DNA of 64,000 nt. Source: Argyresthia goedartella. Lineage: Eukaryota; Arthropoda; Insecta; Lepidoptera; Argyresthiidae. The notes under the pieces were generated by a model. It ran no database searches and was not told where the DNA came from. It was given only the letters and a program-made list of their open reading frames with translations. How positions within the stretch are numbered: position 1 is the stretch's first letter; every line of letters begins with the position of its first letter. The stretch covers positions 33,099,356-33,163,355 of the forward strand of contig OX463815.1 in the NCBI GenBank assembly GCA_949825045.1, given 5' to 3'. The translations under genes and the position numbers were made by a program. Of this stretch, positions 34,135 to 45,413 are shown piece by piece.

Positions 34135-34396
34135 TTAAGCAATACAGAACAGATACAATAATGTCATAAGTCATAGTACCTAACCTACATACAGTACATG
34201 TAAACTTTAGGTTTCTTCCTAAGGGATCATCGATCAGTCCGAATAAATTATAGATAGATACTAACTTGTTTATCAAAATACCTGAATCATTCATAATTTC
34301 TGTATGTCACAACATAAACATACCTACTTTTATTTAAATATGTATGTTTACGAATCACATTAGCGTCCACCAACACCAGGCGATATCAAACACGTC
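34135..34396 (+). other. DIRS 3' segment right of E4
   Basis: AT-rich non-coding DIRS sequence between E4 and the internal complementary region. Nothing else recognised. Confidence 0.55.
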
Positions 34397-34502
34397 TCTC
34401 ATGTTTTTAATTAGGCCCTGAATATCGGTCAAGATATTTAATAGAGACGTTTTACCTGAAAATAAAACGTTTATTAAATACTTACCATATTCAGGGCCTA
34501 AT
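34397..34502. repeat. DIRS internal complementary region
   Basis: Its reverse complement reads as the extreme right end of the element (gtaagtatttaataaacg through cgtctctatt) joined directly to the left end (aaatatcttgaccgatattc). This is the template that lets DIRS1-like elements rebuild both ends and circularise. Both boundary sequences are preserved well enough to locate the termini of the element. Confidence 0.85.
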
Positions 34503-34535
34503 ATTTTTTAAATCTGCCTGGTGGACATGAGAGAT

Positions 34536-34770
34536 CCAATGAAGCTAAATTCGAATTCAACAATCCGAACTGCCTCGGTGGTGTGGTGGGGCGCGCGCGC
34601 AAACAAGGTACCACGCGGCTTAACCGAACATCCGGGCGGGAACGGACGGACCGGATATACGTCACTAGTTTAGCACTGAAAATCAAGGATGTCTTCTCAT
34701 GTTTTTAATTAGGCCCTGAATATGGTAAGTATTTAATAAACGTTTTATTTTCAGGTAAAACGTCTCTATT
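34536..34770. repeat. DIRS right inverted terminal repeat
   Basis: 34536-34720 is the reverse complement of the left repeat; 34721-34770 is the right-specific outer part, which is copied in the internal complementary region. Confidence 0.85.
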
Positions 34771-35489
34771 TTAATAAAAACGTTCATTTAACTTGCAATT
34801 TATGTTTGCTTATTTATTTTACGCCAATCAAAGTTAATTTAGTATTTCTTTCGTAAAATATCACTTTTGATAATAAAAAAGTTGTAATTTTTGTTTAAAA
34901 CGGAACGCATTTTGTTGGGGCGTTTTGCCGCGTTTTTGGTTGGGCGGCAATGTGTTGGCCCCTTTTCTAGTAGTTTCGCGAATGTTCTATTTTCTTGTTC
35001 TCTCGATATTTACAAGCAAAAACAACTGGCTAGAGTAGGTTATTGTGGCTACTTTTCAATCGGGTTATAGGTTATGTTAGAACGTTGAAGAAGCTAAACC
35101 GGAGCGGAGCGGAGCGTATGCAAACAAAAACGATTGGCTAGAGTAGGTTATTGTGGCTACTTTTGAATCGGGTTATAGGTTTCATCTACCCCCCTCCCCC
35201 AACCCCCCCTCCCCCCCTCAGGGTCAACAAAAGTAGGTCATCCGCTAAAGTCCTTTCGTATAAAGTATATAAAGTATTGTTGTATGGGAGGCCCCTTAAA
35301 TATTTAATTATTCTGTTTTTCAGTATTTGTTATTATAGCGGCAAGAGAAATACATCAACAGTAAAATTTTCATCTGTCTAACTATCACGGTTCATGAGAT
35401 ACAGCTTGGTGACAGACGGACGGACGGACGGACAGCGGAGGCTTAGTAATAAGGTCCCGTTTTTACCCTTTGGGTACGGAACCCTAAAA
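34771..35489 (+). repeat. Right part of the split interspersed repeat
   Basis: It ends acagacggacggacgg ... ggtacggaaccct, the usual tail of the repeat whose head is at 21403. An internal direct duplication of about 65 bp (35020-35075 and 35125-35180, sharing ggctagagtaggttattgtg) is visible. The C-rich tract at 35190-35220 is low complexity. Confidence 0.6.
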
Positions 35490-36387
35490 AGCATTAGTGC
35501 GTAATAAGCTCCATTATGAACCTAAATGAAGGGGCACTTTACGAGCAAGTGTGTTGAAAAATAACTTACATAAATCATATTTGCAATGAGTAATTAAATA
35601 CCTACTTACTAATTAAATACTGAAGAGACACATGAAGTAATACTCGAATTCTCAGAATCACTAAGAAATGCAGCCCGAGAACAAAACAAAATAAACATTA
35701 CTCGTGTTAAAGAAAAGAAATACAATTAATTATTACTGGCCAGTAGCGCTAAAAAATGGTTGTCACAACTTTTCGGTGCGGCGGCTTCTAAGGAGGCCGC
35801 GTTATAAATAAGTAAATAATCTTGTATTTTAGCTACATATGTATATAATGCATTCGTCTGCCGTAGCTTTATTTGAGTTCTTACAATACTATAAGAAACA
35901 CCGTTTGTTTACATAATAATTGTTGATTATTTTACAGTGTAAACAGGGACGCACAAAATCTCATTGAGTACGAAATAGACGGATATGCATGTCCTTATTA
36001 TTTATATTTTGTTTGCCTTCGCACGCATCTGGGGTTGGCTTAACGAGGAAGATTTACCGGTACCGGTAGGCATGGGTACCATTATCCCCATGTACATATT
36101 TCTGTATTAAGATAAATCTGCTCCTCTGTGTACACCCTTACTCTGTATTTACGCTAGGGCAGCTCAAAGCGAAGCGTTCTGTATCAGTTCACTCCCCTAG
36201 AATGTTCTTCATTGACAATCGAATTTGCCGACAAAAGAGGATATTTCGTTTAAATCGCTTTATCATAATAGGGTCTGCCCGCTTTTGTGCTAAACGCATT
36301 AAGCCGCCTTTGAAATTAATCGTAATTGCTTTTACCTTTTAAATAAGTTGATTTATAAACATTTAAAAAGCTTTTATTAGTTGCAAA
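35490..36387. other. Intronic, no recognised feature
   Basis: AT-rich sequence inside the large intron. No exon or named repeat could be supported. Confidence 0.4.
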
Positions 36388-36776
36388 AACCGGCCAAGTG
36401 CGTGGCGGACTACGCGCATTTAGGGTTTAACATAACAAATGTGGAATATAAGCCTAAACATAAGGGAATTTCAAAGAAAAAATCTGATTTAACAATAAAT
36501 TGCGTAAAACATACGTAATTATAAACATTCACCAAAAAGTAAAGTCCTAGGTCAATGGGAAGTTAATAGTGTCTTCTGAGCGCAATTTATCATTATTTGG
36601 AGCTGTAGCGACAACAGAAATACTTACACGTTCTGTGAAAATGTCAAATTTATACCTATTTTCGGTTCATCAGATAGAGCCCGCTGAGAGACAGACGGAC
36701 AGACAGACGGGCAGATAAACAGTGGAGGCTTAGTAATAGGATTCCGTTTGGCACCTTTCGGGTACGGAACCCTGAT
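36388..36776 (+). repeat. Second copy of the ccggccaagtgcg repeat
   Basis: It runs from aaaccggccaagtgcgtgg to gggtacggaaccctgataa, with the gacagacggacagacagac segment near the end. It is short, about 390 bp, and has no open frame. It is in the same orientation as the split copy. Confidence 0.7.
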
Positions 36777-37439
36777 AAGGGGACACTGCCTGAAGGGGGG
36801 GGGGGGGGAATCTGTTTGGGGAAAAATCATGAAGCTATACTACTCGTGTGTATGTATACCATATATCCTACAGTCAGCTAGAGGAAAGTGACATGGTCCG
36901 TAGATGTAGATATTAGATCACTGCTCTACTTAGCCAGTTCAGATGGAATGCCACAACTTTTTAGCATTTCAGATTAGGATTAAAACTAGAAATGCAACCA
37001 TTTACATTCCAATACGCCATAATAGGCTTCATTTACCTAACTAGCTGATGCCCTAAACTTCATCTGCATGGTCCTAGGAAGTATCATGTACCGAGATAAC
37101 GTTAGCCTCCTTCTGGAGCAGTCGGACAAAAAGTATATGTTAATCTAGCTCATAAATTATTTCAAATCCGTTGAGCCATTTTAGCGTGATTGAGGCACAA
37201 GCACACAAACATGTGTGGATGTTTGTGTGCTCCAGTTTGTGGGATCCATACATCCAAACATCCAAACATCGCATTTCACAAACAACTTTCACATTTGTAA
37301 TATTAGTTGGATGAACGAATTATTCAATATTTATTTCAGGCTCAATAACCCTTAGAAAATTACAAAACACTTATAAGTATTTCAATTAAAAATCTCTGTT
37401 CAACTCTGTTCGCTACACCTGGGCCCCTGCCCCCTTCCC
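36777..37439. other. Intronic, low-complexity patches only
   Basis: A G-run at 36796-36808 and an imperfect palindrome of acaaacat/atgtttgtg words near 37200-37270 are visible. No coding feature. Confidence 0.4.
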
Positions 37440-37565
37440 TGGCCGATGGCACACATATCATGTGTCTTCACCCAGTGAGCCAAGATGTAACCATCCATGC
37501 GGTCTGCCCTTACTGTCAGGAGGCCGCTGGTACTCTCCCTCAGCCTGGACCAAGACTTGTTGGAA
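37440..37565 (-). pseudogene. LINE C-terminal fragment
   Basis: One frame reads RESTSGLLTVRADRMDGYIL and then HWVK, matching the LINE fragment at 39620-39900 (RGSTSGILTVIAERVDGPIL, then HWVK). This is the C-terminus of a lepidopteran-type LINE polyprotein. I first considered it a host exon; similarity to 40919-41176 context shows it is LINE-derived. Confidence 0.6.
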
Positions 37566-39219
37566 GACGGTCTTGGTAATTTCGCGGATCAGTTTTGGTT
37601 TCTAAACTGAATCGGCCTAGGACGTTGTGGTAATCCTGTGCTCCAGATATCCATATAAAGAGCGATTTACATAGTACAGATCGATTAACTAAAGCTGGCA
37701 TGTTCACATGTTGTGGTAACGCATTACACGTTGCGCTAGTGTAGCGTCTGTGAATAAGCGCGCCGCTTGAGGTTACACTGCATGGGCATCAAGAATAGTC
37801 TGTCTGTCTCTCTCGCGCGCAGTAAAACCTATGAGTATTAAGAAGACAGTTATTGTTTTGCTTTTGCTACTGCTTATAGCAAATTATATCAATCACCATA
37901 TTTTTATTTATTGATTTATTTAATCATTTATTGCACACAAAAGCATAAAAAGAAAAGGCATTTATAACAATTATGCAAAAGGTGCTGCATATTTCTTAAA
38001 TAAATTTCTTCCTGCAGACCCGAGCAGAAGAGAGGAAGTTGTCAATCGGGTAGACCATAGTGCGCTAACAAATATAAATATATAATAAGTGAGATATCAA
38101 AATACTTAATTCATACCTAGAATCCCTACACAAAATAATAAAGATTATAATAAAATAATAAATACTACTAAATAATAAATAAATACATACATACATAGAA
38201 ATACAATACTTCTTGCATTCGTGTAATGTGTCAATCGACGCGCGTTATTGTGATTGTTTACGTATTTCGAGGTTAGAATGAAATCATTCATTTTAATTAT
38301 TCTGTATGTTAAATTGCATTAGTGTGAGTATTGTGAATGAACCAGCTTTAGTAAACCGATCTGTATATTGACCTACACAACACACAAGCCGGCATTTGCT
38401 AAAGCCATAGCAGTAAGCCGTATTCATTGGTTCGGTGTAAAGGGTATGTACGTTATTTGAAACTATCTGTTATTGGGACAATCCAATAAGCCAATTGTGC
38501 CATTCAGATAGGGCTGTTTTGTTACTCAGCAAATTATGTGTAGTGTTGCCTGAATAAATAGACTGTTGCTTACATGTAGTGCCATGCTGGGATTGCCATT
38601 TACAGAGCGATGGCAGTATGGGTTCAAGTGTCCGTAAGAAATCGATTTATCGTTTATGCATCTGGGCTCGTCTTAGTAAAGTAAATGAAAACTAGCAGGT
38701 TCTGCTATATATGTACACACATGCATGAAATTATGGCTTAATGATATAACCCATCATACCTTTATCATTTCCGACGTGATATCGTATTATAAATCGATAA
38801 ACGCCGGCTGCACTCACGAAAGAGCATGACTCATTGTCACGTTTCACCTGAGCCGAGCGTGCAAGCGAGAGCGCGGAACAAGCGATAAAGAGGCACGATC
38901 GGCCTAAGCGTTTCTTATGACGTTATCACGCAAAATTATCGTCCGTAAATCGATTTTACAGACAACCATTATTTTTTTGTTTTTCTTTATTTATGACCGT
39001 AGCTCGATCTCTGACAGCTATGGCGACTCAGAATGTGATTGCAATGTTGAAATTACTACTGTCAAACTAGCGATTTAGTTCAATCAAATCCTCAGAAAAC
39101 TGTCACAATCGTAATCAAAATGTGCTCAGAAGGCGTCTACGATCCTAGAAAAGGTCAATTTGATTGCGATTTGGATTTCTATCACAGATTTAGAGTTACA
39201 GGATCACAAAAGTACTCAC
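37566..39219. other. Intronic, no recognised gene
   Basis: AT-rich, with runs of aataataaataaa near 38140-38190. No exon or full repeat could be supported. Confidence 0.4.
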
Positions 39220-39374
39220 CTAAAGCCAGCTCGCAGTGTAGTTCCGTAGGGCTCTTCAGTAGATTCGTCACATCAACACCCTTCGCCAGAACCTGCAAGG
39301 CCAGAGAGCTGAAGGCTTTCTGGGTTTCTGCGAGTTTCTGCCTCTGGTCGTCGCGATTTATCAGGTCGTTGAAC
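39220..39374 (-). CDS. NWD-like host gene, exon 1 found
   Basis: 155 bp, acceptor ...ccaccaccag, donor |gtgagt, one base completing a codon, 51 codons, then one base. It encodes FNDLINRDDQRQKLAETQKA and a helical segment ending SPTELHCELAL. The end joins exon 2 to make ...ELAL-D-LLTTG. The acceptor shows that further upstream exons exist; none ending in the needed phase was found. Confidence 0.78.
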
Positions 39375-39619
39375 CTGGTGGTGGAAAATGAAAGTTAGTG
39401 ACATTATGAGTTGCGGAATATAATCCCGGTGACCATGAGATAAGTTTTTTTTTCACTTCTCATGCTCTAATAATAAATAATCAATAAATAAATATAATAA
39501 TAAATAATAAACATATATATTTTCAGAAAACAGAGTTCCATATTTTTTTTAGTAATATGCATTTATTAATCTTTATTAGTGACATCTTAGAAATAAAATA
39601 CTTACAAAAGAATAACTTA

Positions 39620-39900
39620 TTATAGGAGATAGGTACTGGTCACCACCTTTACCCAGTGTTTCAGGATAGGTCCATCGACCCTTTCTGCTATAACAGTTAG
39701 GATACCGCTGGTGCTGCCGCGCACTCTGTGCATTAGCGAGGCTACCCGTTTCCGTATTATTGCATGAAACCCGTCCGTGCGGGCTTCTGTAAACATGCCT
39801 GACGCACAACAAAATCGCGTCAGCCCCTGCATCATCCTAAATCCGTTATTATACTGGGCTCGAAGGGCGTTTAAAGACTTTTTCACACCTTTCATTCGGA
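39620..39900 (-). pseudogene. LINE C-terminal fragment, distal part
   Basis: It reads ALRAQYNNGFRMMQGLTRFC, then ARTDGFHAIIRKRVASLM and RVRGSTSGILTVIAERVDGP, the characteristic end of a LINE polyprotein. It would directly follow the fragment at 40919-41176, so about 1 kb at 39901-40918 interrupts this copy. Confidence 0.75.
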
Positions 39901-40918
39901 AAAGTAAGTTTTGCTCCACGATGAGAGGGAGAAAAATGCTACTTTTCTGTTCAAGTTACTTTTTTAATTTATTCATTGGCATGTAGCATTTACGCAATGT
40001 GCCAATTGAACACAGATCTTAATGAAATAATCGATTGTAATTTCATCGCAATCGATTAAAAACGAACTTGTTTCAAGTTTCAAGTTTTAACTTAACAACG
40101 TCAAATGAAAATTTATAAATTTTTCGTTTGTTTCGTTTTTCGTTTTTTAAATATAAAAGAAAATGTCACAATAAATTATATGTTTTACTGAAATCAAAAC
40201 TATCGATGACTTTTATTGTGATATAATGAATATTGATATCCGATACCATTGTAATATTCGATTCAATTATTCCTGCACTTTGGTAAAAGTAGCACAGGAA
40301 TATTTTATCTGTGGTGACCTTTGCCTAATCATTCACAATCCGCCATTATAAAAAAAAGTTTTGTTTTCGTTGTTCGATTGTTGTACAATTGGTGAAAGTA
40401 AATTCAAAGTATAGTTATTTCATTATTTTTAGAGCATTTTATTTCAATTTTCCTCATGGAAAGATTAAAATGCACTCAATAAAACTGATTTGCACAACAA
40501 ATATACTGATTTTCACAGCTAATATACTGATTTTCATAGAAAATATCAGGGAAAAATATTGCGGTAGCTTAGATGAAGGTTAAAGGGGGTGAGCCAAGCG
40601 AAGCCCTCTTTATCCTTCGTATTAGGTTGAACATGTAAGAACAACAAAAATACTTAAAACATAAAAAGTGTTTTTGCTGTTCCTTTTTTGCTGTGAACAT
40701 CAGTATTTTTTATTTGCGATTAAATGCTAGCCTTTTCCTCATAGTCGGTGTGAAAAGTTGTATGTGTTACTCAGGAGCAAAATTATTTTCGTCATGGGCG
40801 TTAACGCTTGAATCCCTCGTTACGCTCAGGATTCTAACTTTATCCTTCGCTTCACTCTGGATTCAATGTACCGCCCTCGCCGTAAATACATCATTTTGCT
40901 CCCTTGTGACACAAATAA
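39901..40918. other. Insertion splitting a LINE, includes repeat copy 2
   Basis: Very AT-rich sequence separating two contiguous parts of one LINE. It contains the second copy of the interspersed repeat listed at 92-187 (40537-40660). Its own boundaries and family are not established. Confidence 0.5.
40537..40660 (-). repeat. Interspersed repeat, copy 2
   Basis: Reverse-complement match to 92-187, with several small indels. It includes ccttcgtattaggttgaac and agaaaatatcagggaaaaat. No coding content. Confidence 0.6.
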
Positions 40919-41176
40919 CTATTGAGTATAGCCGACCCACAGGCTACTCATGTAAAAGGATTGGCAGTAAGCCTTAAACAAAGTAATTTTTACTTGATGT
41001 GTACAACGAGCAAACCTGCGCGCCAGCATGTACACCCTCACCGCCAACGCCCTCCGTTCCCTATCAATGTCCAGGTCATCTCTCATGTCATTGGTTACAA
41101 TGTGCCCCAGATATTTAAAACTTGTAACAGTATAATTGTATAGGTTACTAAAAGTTACTTTATACAATTTACTCAA
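40919..41176 (-). pseudogene. LINE C-terminal fragment, proximal part
   Basis: The frame reads SFKYLGHIVTNDMRDDLDID, RRALAVRVYMLARRFARCTH and KITLFKAYCQSFYMSSLW, the thumb/C-terminal region of a LINE polyprotein. The next expected residues appear at 39900, on the other side of an insertion. Confidence 0.8.
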
Positions 41177-41199
41177 AAATACAATAGTTGAATGTATAT

Positions 41200-41815
41200 T
41201 TTTTGAAATTCAGGGTGGACTTTCCAGGGATTATGTTAGTTTGAATTGAATTTATGACCCAAAGTGTAGTTGGCAAAGCCTAACTTTCTTGGCTAGCTTG
41301 CCGAAATTTGCAAGAAAAACGTTTTCAGTAAAGGATTTAGATTTTCTTTCTATCTTCCACTGAACAAACTTTTCATAGGTTTTAATTTTTTTTTTATATT
41401 TCATCGGCAACTAGTTTTCTATAACCGCTCTTGCAGCTTCTTGAATTTCTGTCAAATTAATTTTGTCACGGTCGCTTAGTACACTAGAACATGAATTCAT
41501 TTTGCGAAACAAAATCAAAATATTTTCCTAATCCAAAATAAATGTCGTATTTCGTATTCCCGCGTCACCATGTTCATATGTATTTTATTTCATCATTGTA
41601 CTTGGAAGCCTATTTTACTTATAAATAAAACCTTTGATAAGTTACCTTCTTAGTTGCCTTAGTGCCGATGAAAAAAATCGTTCCATTTTTGAAAACACTA
41701 CAGTTAAGAGTTTTCATACAACATTAACATGCATCTAAATACCATAGTTAAGGATTTTCACAGGTGTTTAACCGGCAGCTACGCGTATTACTGACCAGGG
41801 GTCCAATTCCGGTAA
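41200..41815 (-). pseudogene. Recombinase-like N-terminal fragment, copy A
   Basis: On the minus strand from about 41503 a short frame reads SDRDKINLTEIQEAARAVIE, a stop, then TYEKFVQWKIERKSKSFTEN and a basic segment. The pattern resembles the SAM-like N-terminal part of eukaryotic tyrosine recombinases (Crypton type) and derived host proteins; the assignment is tentative. The block 41381-41815 is duplicated at 41884-43085. Confidence 0.4.
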
Positions 41816-41883
41816 AGAATGACAGCTCAATGACAATTACATGACGATTAGGGTCAACTTTAGATATCCATTTTAGGTTTTCA

Positions 41884-42960
41884 AATTTATTTATTTCGAT
41901 TTCGGCGGCAACGAGTTTTCTATTACCTTTCTTGCCGCTTCTTGGACTTCTGCTGGTGTCAAATGAATTTTGTCACAGTCACTTACAGATGTAGTGAATA
42001 ATCCATTCCTATCGGCAAAACTCGGAACAACGATAACACCCGAATGGTGCCGATGTGTCTATGAATTACTGTATTATTAAATTACGTGTAGGTATCAAAT
42101 AAATCGCATACTATATTTATCAATGTCAAATGTATCAAAGTAGTAAGACAAAAACGAACATTTCCGAGAAAATACGAAAGGAAAGGATTATTCACTACAT
42201 CTGTACTTCACTTGCGAAACAAAATCAACATTTCTTGCAAGTCCAAAAAAATATCGCATTACGTATTTACGCGTTATGTTTTTATGTTTTTTTTTCATTG
42301 TACAGCCTTGTATTTGGAAGCCTATTCAAAATTTATATACAACTTTGATAAGTAACCTTCTTGGTTGTCATACAGCCGAGGAAAAATATCGTTGCATTTT
42401 AAAAACACCACAGTTGGTCGACAGTTCCAGGTAAAGGAGATCGCCAGACAAGTTTGGCTCGGATGGACCTCTTTCGGTAAACTCCGAGATGTCCTAACGT
42501 CAAATATCCCACAATTCTTGAAGACCAAGGTATTTAACCAATGTGTGCTGCCCACTCTTACTTATGGTGCTGAAACGTGGACGCTCACAAAGGAGACTGT
42601 GCACAAAGATTCAGTAGCACAGAGAGCCATGGAGCGTGCGTAGGTATTAGGCTGTCTGACCGCATCCGGGAATACCGAAATCAGACGCCGAATCAAGGTG
42701 GCTGATGTCGGCAAAAGGATAACACGGCTCAGGTGGAAGTGGACAGGACATTTGGCAAGGCGAGAAGACGGCAGATGGACCAGATCGGTAACCGAGTGGT
42801 GGCCAAGAGGAGGCCAAAGCTCAGTCGGCAGACCACCTGCCAGATAGTGCGATGACATAGTGAGGATAGCACGAAAGCAGTGGAGCCAGGTTGCACGGGA
42901 CCGGGTCGAGTGGCGTGTATATGAGGAGGCCTATACTCATCAGTGGGTTCCCTGACAGGC

Positions 42961-43001
<41 letters not shown>

Positions 43002-43085
43002 GCAACTATAATAGGCATCTAAACACTACAGTTAAGGATTTTCATACATGTTTAACCGGCAGCTACGCGTAGTACTGACCAGGAC
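41884..43085 (-). repeat. Segmental copy B of 41381-41815, split by RTE
   Basis: Shared landmarks in order: gttttctat...gccgcttcttg (41918-41950), cttgcgaaacaaaatcaa (42211), ttggaagcctatt (42314), then after the RTE insertion aacactacagttaaggattt (43021) and taaccggcagctacgcgta (43052). The same order, uninterrupted, occurs in copy A. The copies are well diverged. Confidence 0.65.
42410..43002 (+). pseudogene. RTE-type LINE 3' end with GAT tail
   Basis: The frame reads KTKVFNQCVLPTLTYGAETW, then after a stop RLRWKWTGHLARREDGRW and a WSQVARDRVEWR segment, typical of the RTE-clade C-terminus. It ends in a (GAT)n microsatellite at about 42961-43002, the usual RTE tail. It is 5'-truncated and inserted into segment B. 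Confidence 0.85.
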
Positions 43086-44869
43086 AGAACTGCAGTACAG
43101 AAAGTTCGGTTTATCTCAAAGAAGGTTGTCACAATAATGCTCACATTTCCAAGCACATATGAGAAAACGTAATAAAACCACATACTATAGTTGCCATAAT
43201 ATATGTGGCAGTATGAAGTACCCAAGTCGAATGACACATGTTGAAAATAAAAATAAAAAAAGTTTCATGGCAGGAATTAACTATCAATTTATGAACATTT
43301 TGTAACTTAATTGAAGTGAACATTGAAAACTGATTAAACTAAAACAACGATATATTCAAGTGAAGATGTTTCATTTTCTCGCAATCAAAGTGAAAAGGAG
43401 AGTGCTTAAGTCGGGCATAAACGAGCCATTTAACCGTAACTATCCACGGATATAAACGTCTCGGGACACATTGGCTGATTTTATGCACTAGTTGTACAAT
43501 CTACGTTCCATCCTATCGTCCATCCATCGTACAATCCTAACTACATTATAAGGGCGTTCTAACGGCCACGAAAATTGTCGTGAGGAAACTTGTATCCAAA
43601 TCACCAGAGCTGGGGCGATAGGATAACCCTCTGTCGCGCTAAATTGACTATTGAATAACTGTCTTAAGGCCCAAGTACGCACAAAAGCAGTGAAGAGCGC
43701 TTTGGCAAAAAAAAAATGAGTTTCTTGAAACCTATGAATGTAATAGGTCTCAAAAAATATATGTTATTCACAAAGAGATAATCTAGTTTGAATACTATGT
43801 CGTTACGCGATTGGATTAATTTGCCTCGATCGTAAAAAATCCTGAACATAGTCTATATTAAAAAGGAGAAACAATAATTTTAATATAAAATAACTGATTT
43901 TTCTCATATTGTTATACCTAAATATTCCTCTTTTAGAGCTCCGTATTAATCTTTATATTTTATCAATTAGCTTACCGTTTTTCAGTAAATTCGAAAAAAC
44001 ACCTAATTTTTAACCTCTCCGGGCGGCCCGACGCTATTCCGCGCCGCCCGCTACCCCGCCAGTTCCGCTACCCCGCCAGAAGAAGACGGGCGAATGCGGC
44101 GCCCCTCACCTCAACAGCTAGAACTGGGCCTTAACGTGGCTGGTCAAAACTGTGCCTCTGCGCCCCTTATCGGGAAAGATGTGACCTTACGTTTGTTCTG
44201 TTTTACTTCCACTATCAGCCTTTTCAGGGTCATACGGGTTTCATCACGCACGAGGAATTTACTATGGCATTGACCCCACATGCGCATGCCGGCAGTATGG
44301 CACCCCGCGTCCTGAATAACAAATAAGCACGGCACTGAAAGAGATTTTGGTCATTTTCGCAAACTAAATATAGACATACAATTACTACAATGCCGTAAGA
44401 AATAACGGGAACTATGCAACTTTTTTGATCAATAAATGGAGTAAGTAGCGGGTTAATACTTTAAGCCGATTTCCAGGAAACAATTTCGCAAATCCTCTTA
44501 CGCTTTCTGTCGTGATTGTCGTCCTCAACCGTACCATACGTATACGGGATCAAGTCGAGCGACATTCGTACAGGGTCGGAAACGTTGATAAATGTAAGTC
44601 TAATTGTAGGTTTTCATGTACGTGGCAAATGTATGGGACGATGGAGTGCAGACACTAAACAAGCTATAAACTTTTTTAAATAAACATTTATTAGTTGTAA
44701 AATAGAATTAATAAACATGGAGAAAAGGACGAGAATAATCTATGCCCAGAGTACTTGTGAAGTCAAATATTGCTAAATATTGCTATATATTGCTAAATAA
44801 GTACCTATCTATGGCTTCCACGTTAACTTACCTCCCCACACACACACACGCACACACTCTAACACATAC
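43086..44869. other. No recognised gene; GC-rich patch
   Basis: Mostly AT-rich. A GC-rich patch at 44020-44115 contains a direct repeat of cgctaccccgccag. A 63-codon minus frame at 44144-44335 is not recognised. A CA-rich tract (44837-44868) abuts E2, and catac at 44865-44869 is the left E2 target-site copy. Confidence 0.4.
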
Positions 44870-45413
44870 TGTTCGATTCCAAATCGATATTCGATCGATG
44901 GTTTCTGAACGGCCATTTTGAATTTGACGTTGCTGTCAACCTAGCAGTTTTTTGACAACTGACAGACGAAAGCCCTCGCAATGTAAACGCGTTTTGGTTA
45001 GGGTATTGAAATTAAATCGCAGGCCATCTGGAATGTATTCGGGTTTCCCTCAGGATTGTCTATATAGCTGAGTGTGTTGTGGTTCCCCGAACCAGATAAA
45101 GTTCGCATTTACGTGGCCGATTGGTTTTTACCACGTAACATAACCTGTGTTGGAACACTGTGCTCATTGAAGCTGGCCGCCAGTCATAGGAGGTTGGCTG
45201 AAGAACCTGTCTACCAAGAAGAGCCTAGGGTGCACCCGGTCCTTGCAGAGAGACAGGAGGTTGACGGGACCGAAGCACAGACCAGGTTAGATCGACCCCA
45301 ATTACTTCAGCTCGGTGAATCGCCGATGTTCACACTTCTCGGCAACTGATCGTTACACTACCTCGTAGCTGATGGGCCCCTACGAGGTCATTAGGTGCTG
45401 AGAAGCCTGAACA
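44870..45413 (+). repeat. E2 5' LTR
   Basis: 544 bp, TGTTCGATTCC...GCCTGAACA. Near its 3' end a 9-bp perfect hairpin stem acctcgtag/ctacgaggt flanks ctgatgggccc. PBS-like TGGTAGCTAGAGCGTGG follows at 45417-45433. Confidence 0.95.

Larger units (their letters stand above)
21876..34770 (+). mobile_element. DIRS-type tyrosine-recombinase retrotransposon, interrupted by E4
   Basis: Inverted terminal repeats lie at 21876-22081 and 34536-34770, and an internal complementary region at 34397-34502 spans the joined outer ends, the hallmark of DIRS1-like elements. Between them are a gag-like ORF1, RT-RNase H and a tyrosine recombinase, all on the plus strand. Removing E4 (26546-34134) leaves about 5.3 kb, normal for this group. 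All ORFs carry stops or frameshifts. Short target-site overlap is expected at the ends; left and right both show TATT at the inferred boundary. Confidence 0.88.

Noticed and set aside
37440..39900. Two similar minus-strand segments (37440-37565 and 39630-39720) that looked like duplicated host exons upstream of exon 1
   Set aside because: Their phases do not fit exon 1, and their sequence matches the C-terminus of a LINE whose preceding part lies at 40919-41176.
44144..44335. 63-codon minus-strand frame with an acceptor-like ctttcag upstream
   Set aside because: No recognised domain, and all frames stop before the nearest donor-like site at 44105.
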